This document shows, piece after piece, positions 27,417-35,137 of a stretch of DNA of 64,000 nucleotides; within the stretch, counting starts at the first letter, position 1; every line of letters starts with the position of its first letter. The stretch covers positions 310,001-374,000 of the forward strand of contig JAFKKG010000010.1 of NCBI GenBank assembly GCA_017305715.1, given 5' to 3'. Made by a program: the position numbers and the translations under genes. The stretch is from Hyphomicrobiales bacterium (GTDB lineage Bacteria; Pseudomonadota; Alphaproteobacteria; Rhizobiales; Xanthobacteraceae). The notes beneath the pieces are model-generated. The model ran no database searches, was not told the DNA's origin, and was given only the letters and a program-made list of their open reading frames with translations.

Positions 27417-29249
27417 TCAATCGTCGTCGCTGTCGGAAAGCTCGCTGGGGTCTTCACCGACAATATCGGGTTCCGGCGGTTCGGCGGCAAGCCTGCGCAC
27501 CTCGACGACCTTGGCGCCGGGAAACCGCGCCAGCACTTCCTGCACGCGCGGATCGGCCTCTGCGGCGCGCGCATGCTCGTTTTTGGCATGTTCGTTCTGC
27601 GAGCGCAGCGTCGGCTGCCCGGCCTCGTTGGACACGATCACGGTCCAGCGCCGGCCGGTCCATAATTCCAGCTTGCGCGAGAGATCGCTGACCAGCGCCC
27701 GCGCCGCGTGACGCTCGAGCGCGACTTCAAGCTGCCCATCCTCGATGCGCACCAGGCGCATGTCGGCTTCGAGCGCGGCCTTGATCAAGAGATCGCGCTT
27801 CTCGCCCGCCAGCGCCACGAGCTGCGGAAAATTCGTGATTCGCAGCGCGGGCGCGGATTGCGGCTCCGGCGCAGGCGAGGCCATTTGCGGACGTGCGGAC
27901 GCCTCGGCTCCGCTTCTTTGTGCGACGGACGCGCGCACTGGTGCGGACGAGATCGCGGACACGGTGGAAGCCGGCGCAGCCGATCGCGCCGCAGTTCCGG
28001 AAACCACCGGCGAGCCGCCGCCGTTCTGTTCCAGCATCCTGATCGCTTCGTCCGGGGTCGGCATGTCGGCGACATAGGCAATGCGCACCAGCACCATTTC
28101 GGCCGCGGCCGCCGGCCGGGTTGCGGTCTGCACCTCGGCGATCCCCTTGAGCAGCATCTGCCACATCCGCGACAGCACCCGCATCGACAGCTTTGCGGCA
28201 AAATCGCGCGCGCGCACCCGCTCGGTCTCGCCATAGGCGACGTTGTCGGCGGTGGCCGGCACGACCTTCACCCGGGTGACGAAATTGACGAATTCGGCGA
28301 GATCGCTGAGCACCACGACCGGATCGGCGCCGACGTCATATTGCTCGCGAAATTCCTTGAAGGCGCTGGCGATATCGCCGCGTGCCAGCGATTCGAACAG
28401 GTCGATCACCCGCGTGCGGTCGGCGAGGCCAAGCATCTGCCGCACCGCATCGGCGCGCACGAGGCCGGCGGCATGCGCAATCGCCTGGTCGAACAGCGAC
28501 AGCGAATCGCGCACCGAGCCCTCGGCCGCGCGCGCGATGATGCCGAGCGCCTCGGGCTCGACCTCGACGCCTTCCTTGGTGGCGATATTGGACAGATGGC
28601 CCATCAGCACATCGGCCTCGACCCGGCGGAGGTCAAAGCGCTGGCAGCGCGACAGCACCGTGACCGGCACTTTGCGGATTTCGGTGGTCGCGAACACGAA
28701 TTTGGCGTGCTCCGGCGGCTCCTCCAGCGTCTTCAAGAATGCGTTGAAGGCCGCGGTCGACAGCATGTGGACTTCGTCGATGATGTAGACCTTGTAGCGG
28801 GCGCTGGCCGGCGCATAGCGCACGCTGTCATTGATCTGGCGGACATCGTCGACGCCGGTATGGGACGCCGCGTCCATTTCCAGCACGTCCATGTGCCGGC
28901 TTTCCATGATCGCCTGGCAGTGCACGCCCAGCGTCGGCATCTGGATCACCGGCCCCTTCACCGAGCCGTCGGCCATTTCGTAGTTCAGCGCGCGGGCGAG
29001 GATCCGCGCGGTGGTGGTCTTGCCGACCCCCCGCACCCCGGTCAGAATCCAAGCCTGCGGAATGCGTCCGGTTTCGAACGCATTCGAAACGGTGCGGACC
29101 ATGGCCTCCTGGCCGATCAGGTCTTCGAAACTGGAGGGGCGGTATTTGCGCGCCAGAACCCGGTAGGGCTTTCCAGCCTCGGCGCCACCAGGATCGAGGC
29201 CGCCCGCGTTGCCTTCAGGTTTTTCTTGGGGAGCGCCAGCGTCACTCAT
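27417..29249 (-). CDS. dnaX: DNA polymerase III subunit gamma/tau
   Basis: The 610-residue AAA+ clamp-loader subunit begins with a Gly/Ala-rich leader, then RKYRPSSFEDLIGQEAMVRT. The Walker A motif is GVRGVGKTTTAR (near residue 70), Walker B IIDEVHML, and the sensor/arginine-finger motif is VTVLSRCQRFDLRRV. Domain III and a long Ala/Pro/Ser-rich tau-like tail follow, ending in an acidic tip. Three of the four cysteines that bind zinc in E. coli DnaX are missing: the equivalent segment reads MPTLGVHCQAIMESRHMD. No obvious frameshift site for a short gamma form was seen. The SRP RNA gene lies just upstream. Confidence 0.96.
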   Translation of the reverse strand: MSDAGAPQEKPEGNAGGLDPGGAEAGKPYRVLARKYRPSSFEDLIGQEAMVRTVSNAFETGRIPQAWILTGVRGVGKTTTARILARALNYEMADGSVKGPVIQMPTLGVHCQAIMESRHMDVLEMDAASHTGVDDVRQINDSVRYAPASARYKVYIIDEVHMLSTAAFNAFLKTLEEPPEHAKFVFATTEIRKVPVTVLSRCQRFDLRRVEADVLMGHLSNIATKEGVEVEPEALGIIARAAEGSVRDSLSLFDQAIAHAAGLVRADAVRQMLGLADRTRVIDLFESLARGDIASAFKEFREQYDVGADPVVVLSDLAEFVNFVTRVKVVPATADNVAYGETERVRARDFAAKLSMRVLSRMWQMLLKGIAEVQTATRPAAAAEMVLVRIAYVADMPTPDEAIRMLEQNGGGSPVVSGTAARSAAPASTVSAISSAPVRASVAQRSGAEASARPQMASPAPEPQSAPALRITNFPQLVALAGEKRDLLIKAALEADMRLVRIEDGQLEVALERHAARALVSDLSRKLELWTGRRWTVIVSNEAGQPTLRSQNEHAKNEHARAAEADPRVQEVLARFPGAKVVEVRRLAAEPPEPDIVGEDPSELSDSDDD

Positions 29250-29360
29250 CGGTCGATCCGCAATTGATTGTCTCTCAAGGCCGGCTTGCGGAACGGAAAG
29301 GAATCAAGCGCCAAAGGCGGGCTTCGCCGCTTTCAGCGTGATTCGCTCGAAAAACAGGTA

Positions 29361-29456
29361 GGAGACTGACGAGCGACCCGATCCGGACCTCGTTAGGGCT
29401 GCTTCCTTCCGGACCTGACCCGGTTGGCGAGTGGCTCGTCCACCGCCAATCTCCCG
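29361..29456 (-). ncRNA. ffs: Signal recognition particle RNA (4.5S type)
   Basis: On the minus strand the conserved apical core reads GGTCAGGTCCGGAAGGAAGC followed by AGCCC, which is diagnostic of bacterial SRP RNA. The flanks pair into a long rod: the 5' end GGAGATTGGCG pairs back to a 3' end finishing GTCTCC. A T-run (CCTGTTTTTCG) follows the 3' end, consistent with termination. It lies directly upstream of dnaX on the same strand, a familiar neighbourhood. The exact ends are estimated within a few bases. Confidence 0.93.
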
Positions 29457-29545
29457 GTCCTTATTTGGGGCCAAAAGGCCCGGAAAGCAAGCGGGGTGAG
29501 CCGCGTTTGCAGGACTTGTGTGGAACCGCGGAAAGGCTTTACTTG

Positions 29546-29638
29546 CCGTCATGCCCGGCCTTGTGCCGGGCATCCGCGCCTTCCTTTGGTTCCCAACCAA
29601 AAGGGCGTGGATGGCCGGGACAAGCCCGGCCATGACGG
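29546..29638. repeat. Dispersed palindromic repeat, family A copy 2
   Basis: It starts CCGTCATGCCCGGCCTTGTG and ends with the complementary ...AAGCCCGGCCATGACGG, with the inner arm GCGTGGATGG. It lies between the divergent ffs and HIT genes, so it is not simply a terminator here. Its right end (GACGGGG) is placed as the likely ribosome binding site of the HIT gene. Confidence 0.85.
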
Positions 29639-29648
29639 GGAAATTCGT

Positions 29649-30071
29649 ATGTCCGCTGACGCCGCCTGGTCGCTGCATTCCCAGCTCAAGAAAGACACCA
29701 TCGATATCGGCGACCTGCCGCTGTGCAAGGTGCTGGTGATCAAGGACGCCCATTACCCATGGCTGCTGCTGGTGCCGCGCCGCGAAGGGGCGGTGGAAAT
29801 CATCGATCTCGACGAAGTCGCCCAGGCGCAGTTGATGACGGAAGTCTCGCGCGTCGCCCGCGCCCTGAAAGAGATCACCAAATGCGACAAGCTCAATATC
29901 GCGGCACTGGGTAATCTGGTGCCGCAGCTCCATGTTCACGTCATCGCGCGCCGCACCAGCGATGCGGCCTGGCCGCGGCCGGTATGGGGCGTGATGCCGC
30001 CACTGGCGCATGACGCCGAGGAAGTCCAGAATTTCATCAGCGCACTCCGCCGCAAGATTTGGCTAGGTTGA
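29649..30071 (+). CDS. HIT-family nucleotide-binding protein
   Basis: The 140-residue protein belongs to the histidine-triad superfamily, whose members hydrolyse or transfer nucleotidyl groups. The triad region reads GNLVPQLHVHVIARRTSD, the variant seen in DUF/HIT diadenosine-hydrolase-like proteins of proteobacteria (HxHxh core). PWLLLVPRREGAVEI is the typical N-terminal strand. GGGG at 29637-29640, from the end of the upstream repeat, serves as the ribosome binding site. nudC starts four bases after its stop codon, so the two probably act in nucleotide clean-up together. Confidence 0.9.
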   Translation: MSADAAWSLHSQLKKDTIDIGDLPLCKVLVIKDAHYPWLLLVPRREGAVEIIDLDEVAQAQLMTEVSRVARALKEITKCDKLNIAALGNLVPQLHVHVIARRTSDAAWPRPVWGVMPPLAHDAEEVQNFISALRRKIWLG

Positions 30072-30075
30072 ATTC

Positions 30076-31026
30076 ATGTCCGCATTCGATTCGTTTCCGC
30101 TCGGCAAGCCGGCTTTCGTCACCCACATTCTCGACCGTGCCGCGCATCTGCGCAGCAACGACGAAAAACTGTTCGCGCTGGAAGGCCACCGCGACGCCCG
30201 CGCCTATGTGATCTATCGCGACTCACTGCTGGTGCGACAGGAAGGTGGCGGATCGCGCGTCCTGCTCGGCGTCGACGAGGCCGTGAAACTCGGCGCCAAT
30301 CCGGGCACGATCTTTTTGGGCCTGCGCGACGGTGCGCCTGTGTTCGGAATGGGCATCGCGGCGGCGGCGGTGGAAAAGCTGCTGGGCCGCGACGACGTTG
30401 CGGTCACCGAACTGCGCGGCATGGTGATGCAGGGCGCCGTGCCGACTGAACAGCTCTCGGCGATCGCGATGGCCAAATCGATGGTGACCTGGCATCAGCG
30501 CCATGGCTATTGCGCCAATTGCGGCACCCGTACCGCGATGAAGGAAGGTGGCTGGAAACGCGACTGCCCGAACTGCAAGGCCGAGCACTTTCCGCGCACC
30601 GATCCGGTCGTCATCATGCTGGTGACTCATGGCGACAGGTGCCTGCTGGGGCGGCAGAAGCAGTTCATGCCGGGGATGTGGTCGTGCCTGGCGGGCTTCG
30701 TCGAGGTCGCAGAGACCATCGAGGATGCGGTCCGGCGCGAGATTTTCGAGGAATCCGGAATTCACTGCACCGACGTGACCTATTACATGACGCAGCCGTG
30801 GCCCTATCCGTCATCGCTGATGATCGGATGTTCCGCGCACGCAACTTCGGACGAAATTGTGGTCGACAAGGCCGAACTGGAGGATGCGCGCTGGTTTACC
30901 CGTGCCGAGGTAACCCTGATGCACAGCCGCACGCATCCCGACGGCATGTTTGCCGCGCATCCGTTCGCGATCGCGCACCATTTGATCGGCCGCTGGGTGC
31001 ATGGCGCAACTGATTCAAGCGCATAG
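30076..31026 (+). CDS. nudC: NAD(+) diphosphatase / NADH pyrophosphatase
   Basis: The 316-residue Nudix hydrolase cleaves NAD(H) to NMN(H) and AMP and can remove NAD caps from RNA in E. coli. A four-cysteine zinc ribbon is visible (CANCGTRT and CPNCKAEHFPR). The Nudix box is GFVEVAETIEDAVRREIFEE followed by SGI, matching GX5EX7REUXEEXGU. The downstream QPWPYPSSLMIG motif is specific for NADH-type Nudix enzymes. It is closely coupled to the upstream HIT gene. Confidence 0.96.
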   Translation: MSAFDSFPLGKPAFVTHILDRAAHLRSNDEKLFALEGHRDARAYVIYRDSLLVRQEGGGSRVLLGVDEAVKLGANPGTIFLGLRDGAPVFGMGIAAAAVEKLLGRDDVAVTELRGMVMQGAVPTEQLSAIAMAKSMVTWHQRHGYCANCGTRTAMKEGGWKRDCPNCKAEHFPRTDPVVIMLVTHGDRCLLGRQKQFMPGMWSCLAGFVEVAETIEDAVRREIFEESGIHCTDVTYYMTQPWPYPSSLMIGCSAHATSDEIVVDKAELEDARWFTRAEVTLMHSRTHPDGMFAAHPFAIAHHLIGRWVHGATDSSA

Positions 31027-31104
31027 CGGGAACCGTCCGATGGCCCAATCCATTAACTTCGGAAATCACTGCTTTTCCGGGCTCCGTCAGAAGGCGGGTT
31101 CGGC

Positions 31105-32082
31105 ATGACGGATTCCCGAATGAACGTTCAGAACAAGGCGCCGAAAATGCCACCGCGCATCCTGTGCATCGGCATGCCGGTGCGCGATCTCACCTTCCAT
31201 ACCCCAGGCGTCCCTGGGCGCGGCTCCAAGGAGAACGCCACCGCATTCGACGAAATCTGTGGCGGCAACGCGCTCAATGGCGCGATCGGCATCGTTCGGC
31301 TCGGTGGCCGCGCCTCGATCTGCGGACCGATGGGCGATGCCAAGGAAACATCGAGTCGCTTCATCTTCGATCAGATGGCGCATGAGGGCATCGAGACGAA
31401 ACATCTCATCCACATGCCGGGTCTGGTGACGCCGATCTCGGCGGTGATGATCGATCCCTCCGGCGAGCGCACCATCGTGACCTTCCGCGATCCAGAACTG
31501 TGGCGCGTGAAATTGCCCGACTTCGACGCGCTGCTCGACGATTGCGCCGCCATCCTGACCGAGAGCCGGTGCGCCGAATTCTGCACGGAACTCTGCGCCG
31601 AGGCACGACGGCGCGGCATCCCCGTCATCGTCGATGTGGATCGCGCGATGTCGCTGCGCGAGGGATTGCTCAATGCGTCTTCGCATCTGGTGTTCTCGAG
31701 CGAACCGCTGCAGGAGACCGCCGACGTCAGCGATGATGCCCAGGCGCTGAAGAAGATCTCAAAACTCACCAAATCGTTCCTGGCGGGGACGCGCGGCGCG
31801 CGCGGCACGATCTGGCTCGACGAGCAGGGCGGCATCCAGGAGACCCCGGCCTTTCCGGTCCATACCGTCGATACCCTGGGCGCCGGCGACGTTTTCCATG
31901 GCGCCTTCGCGCTCGCCATCACCGAGGGGCAGGAGTTACGGCAGGCACTGCGATTCGCCTCGGCTGCCGCGGCCCTGAAATGCACCCGCTTCGGCGGCGC
32001 CTTTGCTGCACCGCAACGCATTGAAGTTGAAGAGCTTTTGAAGCAAGGCGTGGGCGCCGCGGCGACCTCGCCGGGCCAATAA
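31105..32082 (+). CDS. PfkB-family sugar kinase
   Basis: The 325-residue ribokinase-fold enzyme has the first PfkB signature in FDEICGGNALNGAIGIVRLG. The second signature, with its catalytic base, is VDTLGAGDVFHGAFALAI near residues 252-270. Such kinases phosphorylate sugars, nucleosides or related small molecules; the closest pattern is the sulfofructose/ketohexokinase-like group, but the substrate cannot be fixed. It stands between nudC and an Lrp/AsnC gene without other sugar genes. Confidence 0.87.
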   Translation: MTDSRMNVQNKAPKMPPRILCIGMPVRDLTFHTPGVPGRGSKENATAFDEICGGNALNGAIGIVRLGGRASICGPMGDAKETSSRFIFDQMAHEGIETKHLIHMPGLVTPISAVMIDPSGERTIVTFRDPELWRVKLPDFDALLDDCAAILTESRCAEFCTELCAEARRRGIPVIVDVDRAMSLREGLLNASSHLVFSSEPLQETADVSDDAQALKKISKLTKSFLAGTRGARGTIWLDEQGGIQETPAFPVHTVDTLGAGDVFHGAFALAITEGQELRQALRFASAAAALKCTRFGGAFAAPQRIEVEELLKQGVGAAATSPGQ

Positions 32083-32094
32083 TTGGACTTGATA

Positions 32095-32109
32095 TAGAAG
32101 ATTTTTCTA
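32095..32109. promoter_or_regulatory. Lrp-type operator upstream of the lrp/asnC gene
   Basis: TAGAAGATTTTTCTA fits the E. coli Lrp consensus YAGHAWATTWTDCTR at 14 of 15 positions, and it extends to 8-bp palindromic arms ATATAGAA/TTCTATAT (32092-32112). It lies 41 bases before the regulator's ATG, where binding would overlap the promoter, so autoregulation is likely. Confidence 0.7.
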
Positions 32110-32150
32110 TATATGAGGGATGAAGCCCTTCTCTATGGAACATTCTTCTC

Positions 32151-32651
32151 ATGACCGACCTCGCTGTCCAGCTTCCCGATGCCAACCGTCGGCTCGATGC
32201 CATCGACCGCAAGATCCTGACCGTGCTGCAGGACGACGCCTCGCTATCGGTCGCCGAGATCGGCGACCGGGTCGGACTTTCCTCGACCCCGTGCTGGAAG
32301 CGCATCCAGCGGCTGGAAGCCGACGGCGTGATCCTGCGCCGGGTCGCCCTGGTCGACCAGAACAAGATCGGGCTCGGCATTTCGGTGTTCGTCTCGGTCG
32401 AGAGTTCCGATCATTCCGAGGCCTGGCTGAAGACCTTCGCCAGCGCGGTCAGCGCGATGCCCGAGGTGATGGAATTTTACCGGATGGCCGGCGACGTCGA
32501 TTACATGCTGCGCGTGGTGGTCGCCGACATGGCGAGCTATGACGTGTTCTACAAGAAGCTGATCAGTTCCGTGCCGCTCAAGAACGTCACCTCGCGCTTT
32601 GCGATGGAGAAGATCAAGTCGGTCACCGCATTGCCGGTGCCGGCGGCGTAA
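32151..32651 (+). CDS. Lrp/AsnC-family transcriptional regulator
   Basis: The 166-residue regulator has an N-terminal winged helix-turn-helix (DRKILTVLQDDASLSVAEIG, then SSTPCWKRIQRLEADGVI) and a C-terminal RAM/AsnC ligand-binding domain (MPEVMEFYRMAGDVDYMLRV). These proteins sense amino acids and control their metabolism or transport. An almost perfect Lrp-type operator lies just upstream. No amino-acid gene is directly adjacent on either side, so the other targets are not visible here. Confidence 0.95.
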   Translation: MTDLAVQLPDANRRLDAIDRKILTVLQDDASLSVAEIGDRVGLSSTPCWKRIQRLEADGVILRRVALVDQNKIGLGISVFVSVESSDHSEAWLKTFASAVSAMPEVMEFYRMAGDVDYMLRVVVADMASYDVFYKKLISSVPLKNVTSRFAMEKIKSVTALPVPAA

Positions 32652-32697
32652 GGCGCGCGGTGGATGACAGCGGAGCACGTAGCGCGTTCGTGCCCCC

Positions 32698-34197
32698 TCA
32701 AATCGTCTGATTATACGCGCCGACTTCGGGATGGGTGCGCAGCACCACATTCATCGCCTCGAACATGTCATGCATCCGCTGCTCGGCAACCGGGCTCTCG
32801 ACCACCACCACCAGTTCCGGCTTGTTGGAAGACGCCCGCACCAGGCCCCAGCTGCCGTCTTCGACGGTGACGCGCACGCCGTTGACAGTGACGAGATCGC
32901 GGATCCTTTGTCCCGCGACCTTCTCGCCGTTCTTCTGCAACGCCTCGAAATGCTTCACCACCGCGTCGACGACGCCGTATTTGGTCTCATCCGCGCAATG
33001 CGGCGACATCGTCGGTGACGACCAGGTCTTCGGTATCGCGTCCTTCAGATCCGCCATCGACTTGCCGATGGCGCGGTCGAGCATCTCGCAGATCGCGATC
33101 GCCGACACCAGGCCGTCGTCGTAGCCGCGGCCGAACGGCTTGTTGAAGAAGAAGTGCCCGGACTTTTCGAAGCCCGCCAGCGCGCCTGACTCGTTGGTGC
33201 GGCGCTTCATGTAGGAATGGCCGGTCTTCCAGTATTCGGTTTTGGCGCCCTGCTTCTGCAGCACCGGATCGGTGACGAACAGCCCGGTCGACTTCACGTC
33301 GACCACGAAGCGCGCATCCTTGTGGATCGCCGACATGTCGCGCGCCAGCATCACGCCGACCTTGTCGGCGAAAATCTCCTCACCGGTGTTGTCGACCACG
33401 CCGCAACGGTCGCCGTCACCATCGAACCCGAGGCCGACATCGGCCTTGTGCTTCAGCACTTCATCGCGGATCGCGTGCAGCATCTCCATGTCTTCGGGAT
33501 TCGGATTGTATTTCGGGAAGGTGTGATCGAGTTCGGTATCGAGCGGGATCACCTCGCAGCCGATCGCTTCCATCACCTGCGGCGCGAACGCGCCAGCGGT
33601 GCCGTTGCCGCAGGCAACCACGACCTTCAGCTTGCGCTTCAATTTTGGACGTTTCGTGAGGTCGGCGATGTAGCGCGCCGGAAAATTCTCGTGGAATTGA
33701 TAGGAGCCGCCGGCCTTGTTCTTGAACTCGGCGTTGAGCACGATTTCCTTCAGCCGCGTCATCTCGTCGGGGCCGAAGGTCATCGGCCGGTTGGCACCCA
33801 TCTTGACGCCGGTCCAGCCATTGTCGTTATGCGACGCGGTGACCATCGCGACGCAGGGCACGTCGAGTTCGAACTGGGCGAAATAGGCCATCGGCGTCAC
33901 CGCAAGCCCGATGTCATGGACCTTGCAGCCGGCCGCCATCAGGCCCGAAATCAGCGCGTATTTGATCGAGGCCGAATAGCCGCGGAAATCGTGCCCGGTG
34001 ACAATTTCCTGGGCCACGCCGCGTTCCGCGATCAGCGCGCCGAGCCCCATGCCCAGCGCCTGAATGCCCATCAGGTTGATTTCCTTGTTGAACAGCCAGC
34101 GCGCGTCATATTCGCGAAAACCCGTCGCCTTCACCATCGGCTCGGATTCAAAGGCATAGGTATTCGGAACCAGCACGGATTTCGGCTTCGGAAACAT
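32698..34197 (-). CDS. Phosphomannomutase/phosphoglucomutase
   Basis: The 499-residue alpha-D-phosphohexomutase interconverts hexose 1- and 6-phosphates for envelope polysaccharide precursors. The phosphoserine loop is VTASHNDNGWTGVKMG, the metal loop GLGFDGDGDRCGVVD, the sugar-binding loop GFEKSGHFFFN, and the C-terminal phosphate-binding region is near ASSNKPELVVVVES. I prefer the ATG at 34197 (MFPKPKSVLVPNTYAFES); an upstream in-frame start at 34233 is possible. ugd, making UDP-glucuronate, lies 3.6 kb away on the same strand. Confidence 0.92.
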   Translation of the reverse strand: MFPKPKSVLVPNTYAFESEPMVKATGFREYDARWLFNKEINLMGIQALGMGLGALIAERGVAQEIVTGHDFRGYSASIKYALISGLMAAGCKVHDIGLAVTPMAYFAQFELDVPCVAMVTASHNDNGWTGVKMGANRPMTFGPDEMTRLKEIVLNAEFKNKAGGSYQFHENFPARYIADLTKRPKLKRKLKVVVACGNGTAGAFAPQVMEAIGCEVIPLDTELDHTFPKYNPNPEDMEMLHAIRDEVLKHKADVGLGFDGDGDRCGVVDNTGEEIFADKVGVMLARDMSAIHKDARFVVDVKSTGLFVTDPVLQKQGAKTEYWKTGHSYMKRRTNESGALAGFEKSGHFFFNKPFGRGYDDGLVSAIAICEMLDRAIGKSMADLKDAIPKTWSSPTMSPHCADETKYGVVDAVVKHFEALQKNGEKVAGQRIRDLVTVNGVRVTVEDGSWGLVRASSNKPELVVVVESPVAEQRMHDMFEAMNVVLRTHPEVGAYNQTI

Positions 34198-34346
34198 CAG
34201 GGGATGGCCTCTTGAGAATGCGGAAAAGGGCAATGCCGCAGGCTTAGCGAAAGCCCAGCCGCAGCGGAAGGCGGGATCGGCGGCTTTTGGTGATTAATTG
34301 CGGCGGATTTGACGGCGAAACGGCATCCCCTTCGCCCGACAACGCT

Positions 34347-34856
34347 TTATTGCTCCAGCACCAGTTTGCCGTTGGCGTATTCGAAGCGCTTCAGCTTCGA
34401 CAGGAACGACAGGCCGAGCAGGTTCTCCGAGAGCGCCTCATCGGGCAACACCATGGCATCGACGTCGCGCACCACGATCCCGCCAAGATCGATCATGGCA
34501 ATCCGCGAGCGCGCGGCCTTGATGGTGCCGTTGGCGGTGGTGACGGTGGCATTGTAGTCGCTGCGGGAGGGACGCAGGCCGAACCGTGCCGCGGATTTTT
34601 CGTTCAGCGCCACCAGCGAGGCGCCGGTGTCGACCATGAAGGCGACGCGCTGGCCATCGATCCGGCCATCGGTCTGGAAATGGCCGCGCGCGTCCCTGGG
34701 AATGCTGAGGCTGCGGGGGGTGGCCTGCGCGACCGTCACAGGCTGGACTTTGAGCGGCCCGGAATTGGCGGAAGCCGGCGTAAATTTATCGGCCATCTGC
34801 GCCATGAAGCTGCCGAGGACGACGAGAACGGCGGCAAAGATCATCAGGTTACGCAT
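34347..34856 (-). CDS. Retropepsin-like aspartic protease (TIGR02281 type)
   Basis: The 169-residue protein has a single N-terminal membrane anchor (MRNLMIFAAVLVVLGSFMAQ) and a periplasmic retropepsin-fold domain. The active-site motif is FMVDTGASLVAL, with the single catalytic Asp expected for a dimeric enzyme, followed by TTANGTIKAARSRI and the flap-side NLLGLSFLSKL. The family is common in alphaproteobacteria; the physiological substrate is unknown. It is on the same strand as the phosphomannomutase. Confidence 0.9.
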   Translation of the reverse strand: MRNLMIFAAVLVVLGSFMAQMADKFTPASANSGPLKVQPVTVAQATPRSLSIPRDARGHFQTDGRIDGQRVAFMVDTGASLVALNEKSAARFGLRPSRSDYNATVTTANGTIKAARSRIAMIDLGGIVVRDVDAMVLPDEALSENLLGLSFLSKLKRFEYANGKLVLEQ

Positions 34857-35003
34857 GGCGCCACACTCGATACGCTAAGCTCGATTAGCCGCTGGGTCCA
34901 AGACCGCCGATAACACCACGGCACCGGCCAAGTCGCGACTAACAACGCCGGCCGGGACCGCCATTTTGGCGAAAAGGATGAGTGAAGTGTTAACGCCCGC
35001 GCT

Positions 35004-35133
35004 TGTCATGCGCGGGCTTGACCCGCGCATCCATCCATCTTCGTAAAAAGCCCTTCATTTGGGGATGGATTGCCGGGGCGCAGACAAGTTTACGTCGTCT
35101 GCGCAAGGCAGACGACTATGCCCGGCAATGACA
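35004..35133. repeat. Dispersed palindromic repeat, family A copy 3
   Basis: It starts TGTCATGCGCGGGCTTGACC and ends ...GCCCGGCAATGACA. The right arm is interrupted by an extra hairpin (CGTCGTCTGCGC..GCAGACGACT), making it longer than the other copies. It lies immediately beyond the hrpB stop codon. Confidence 0.8.
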
Positions 35134-35137
35134 CGGT

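Noticed and set aside
27708-29267. 519-codon open frame on the plus strand opposite dnaX
   Set aside because: It is an antisense shadow of a conserved gene, very rich in His/Arg/Gly, with no ribosome binding site or domain.
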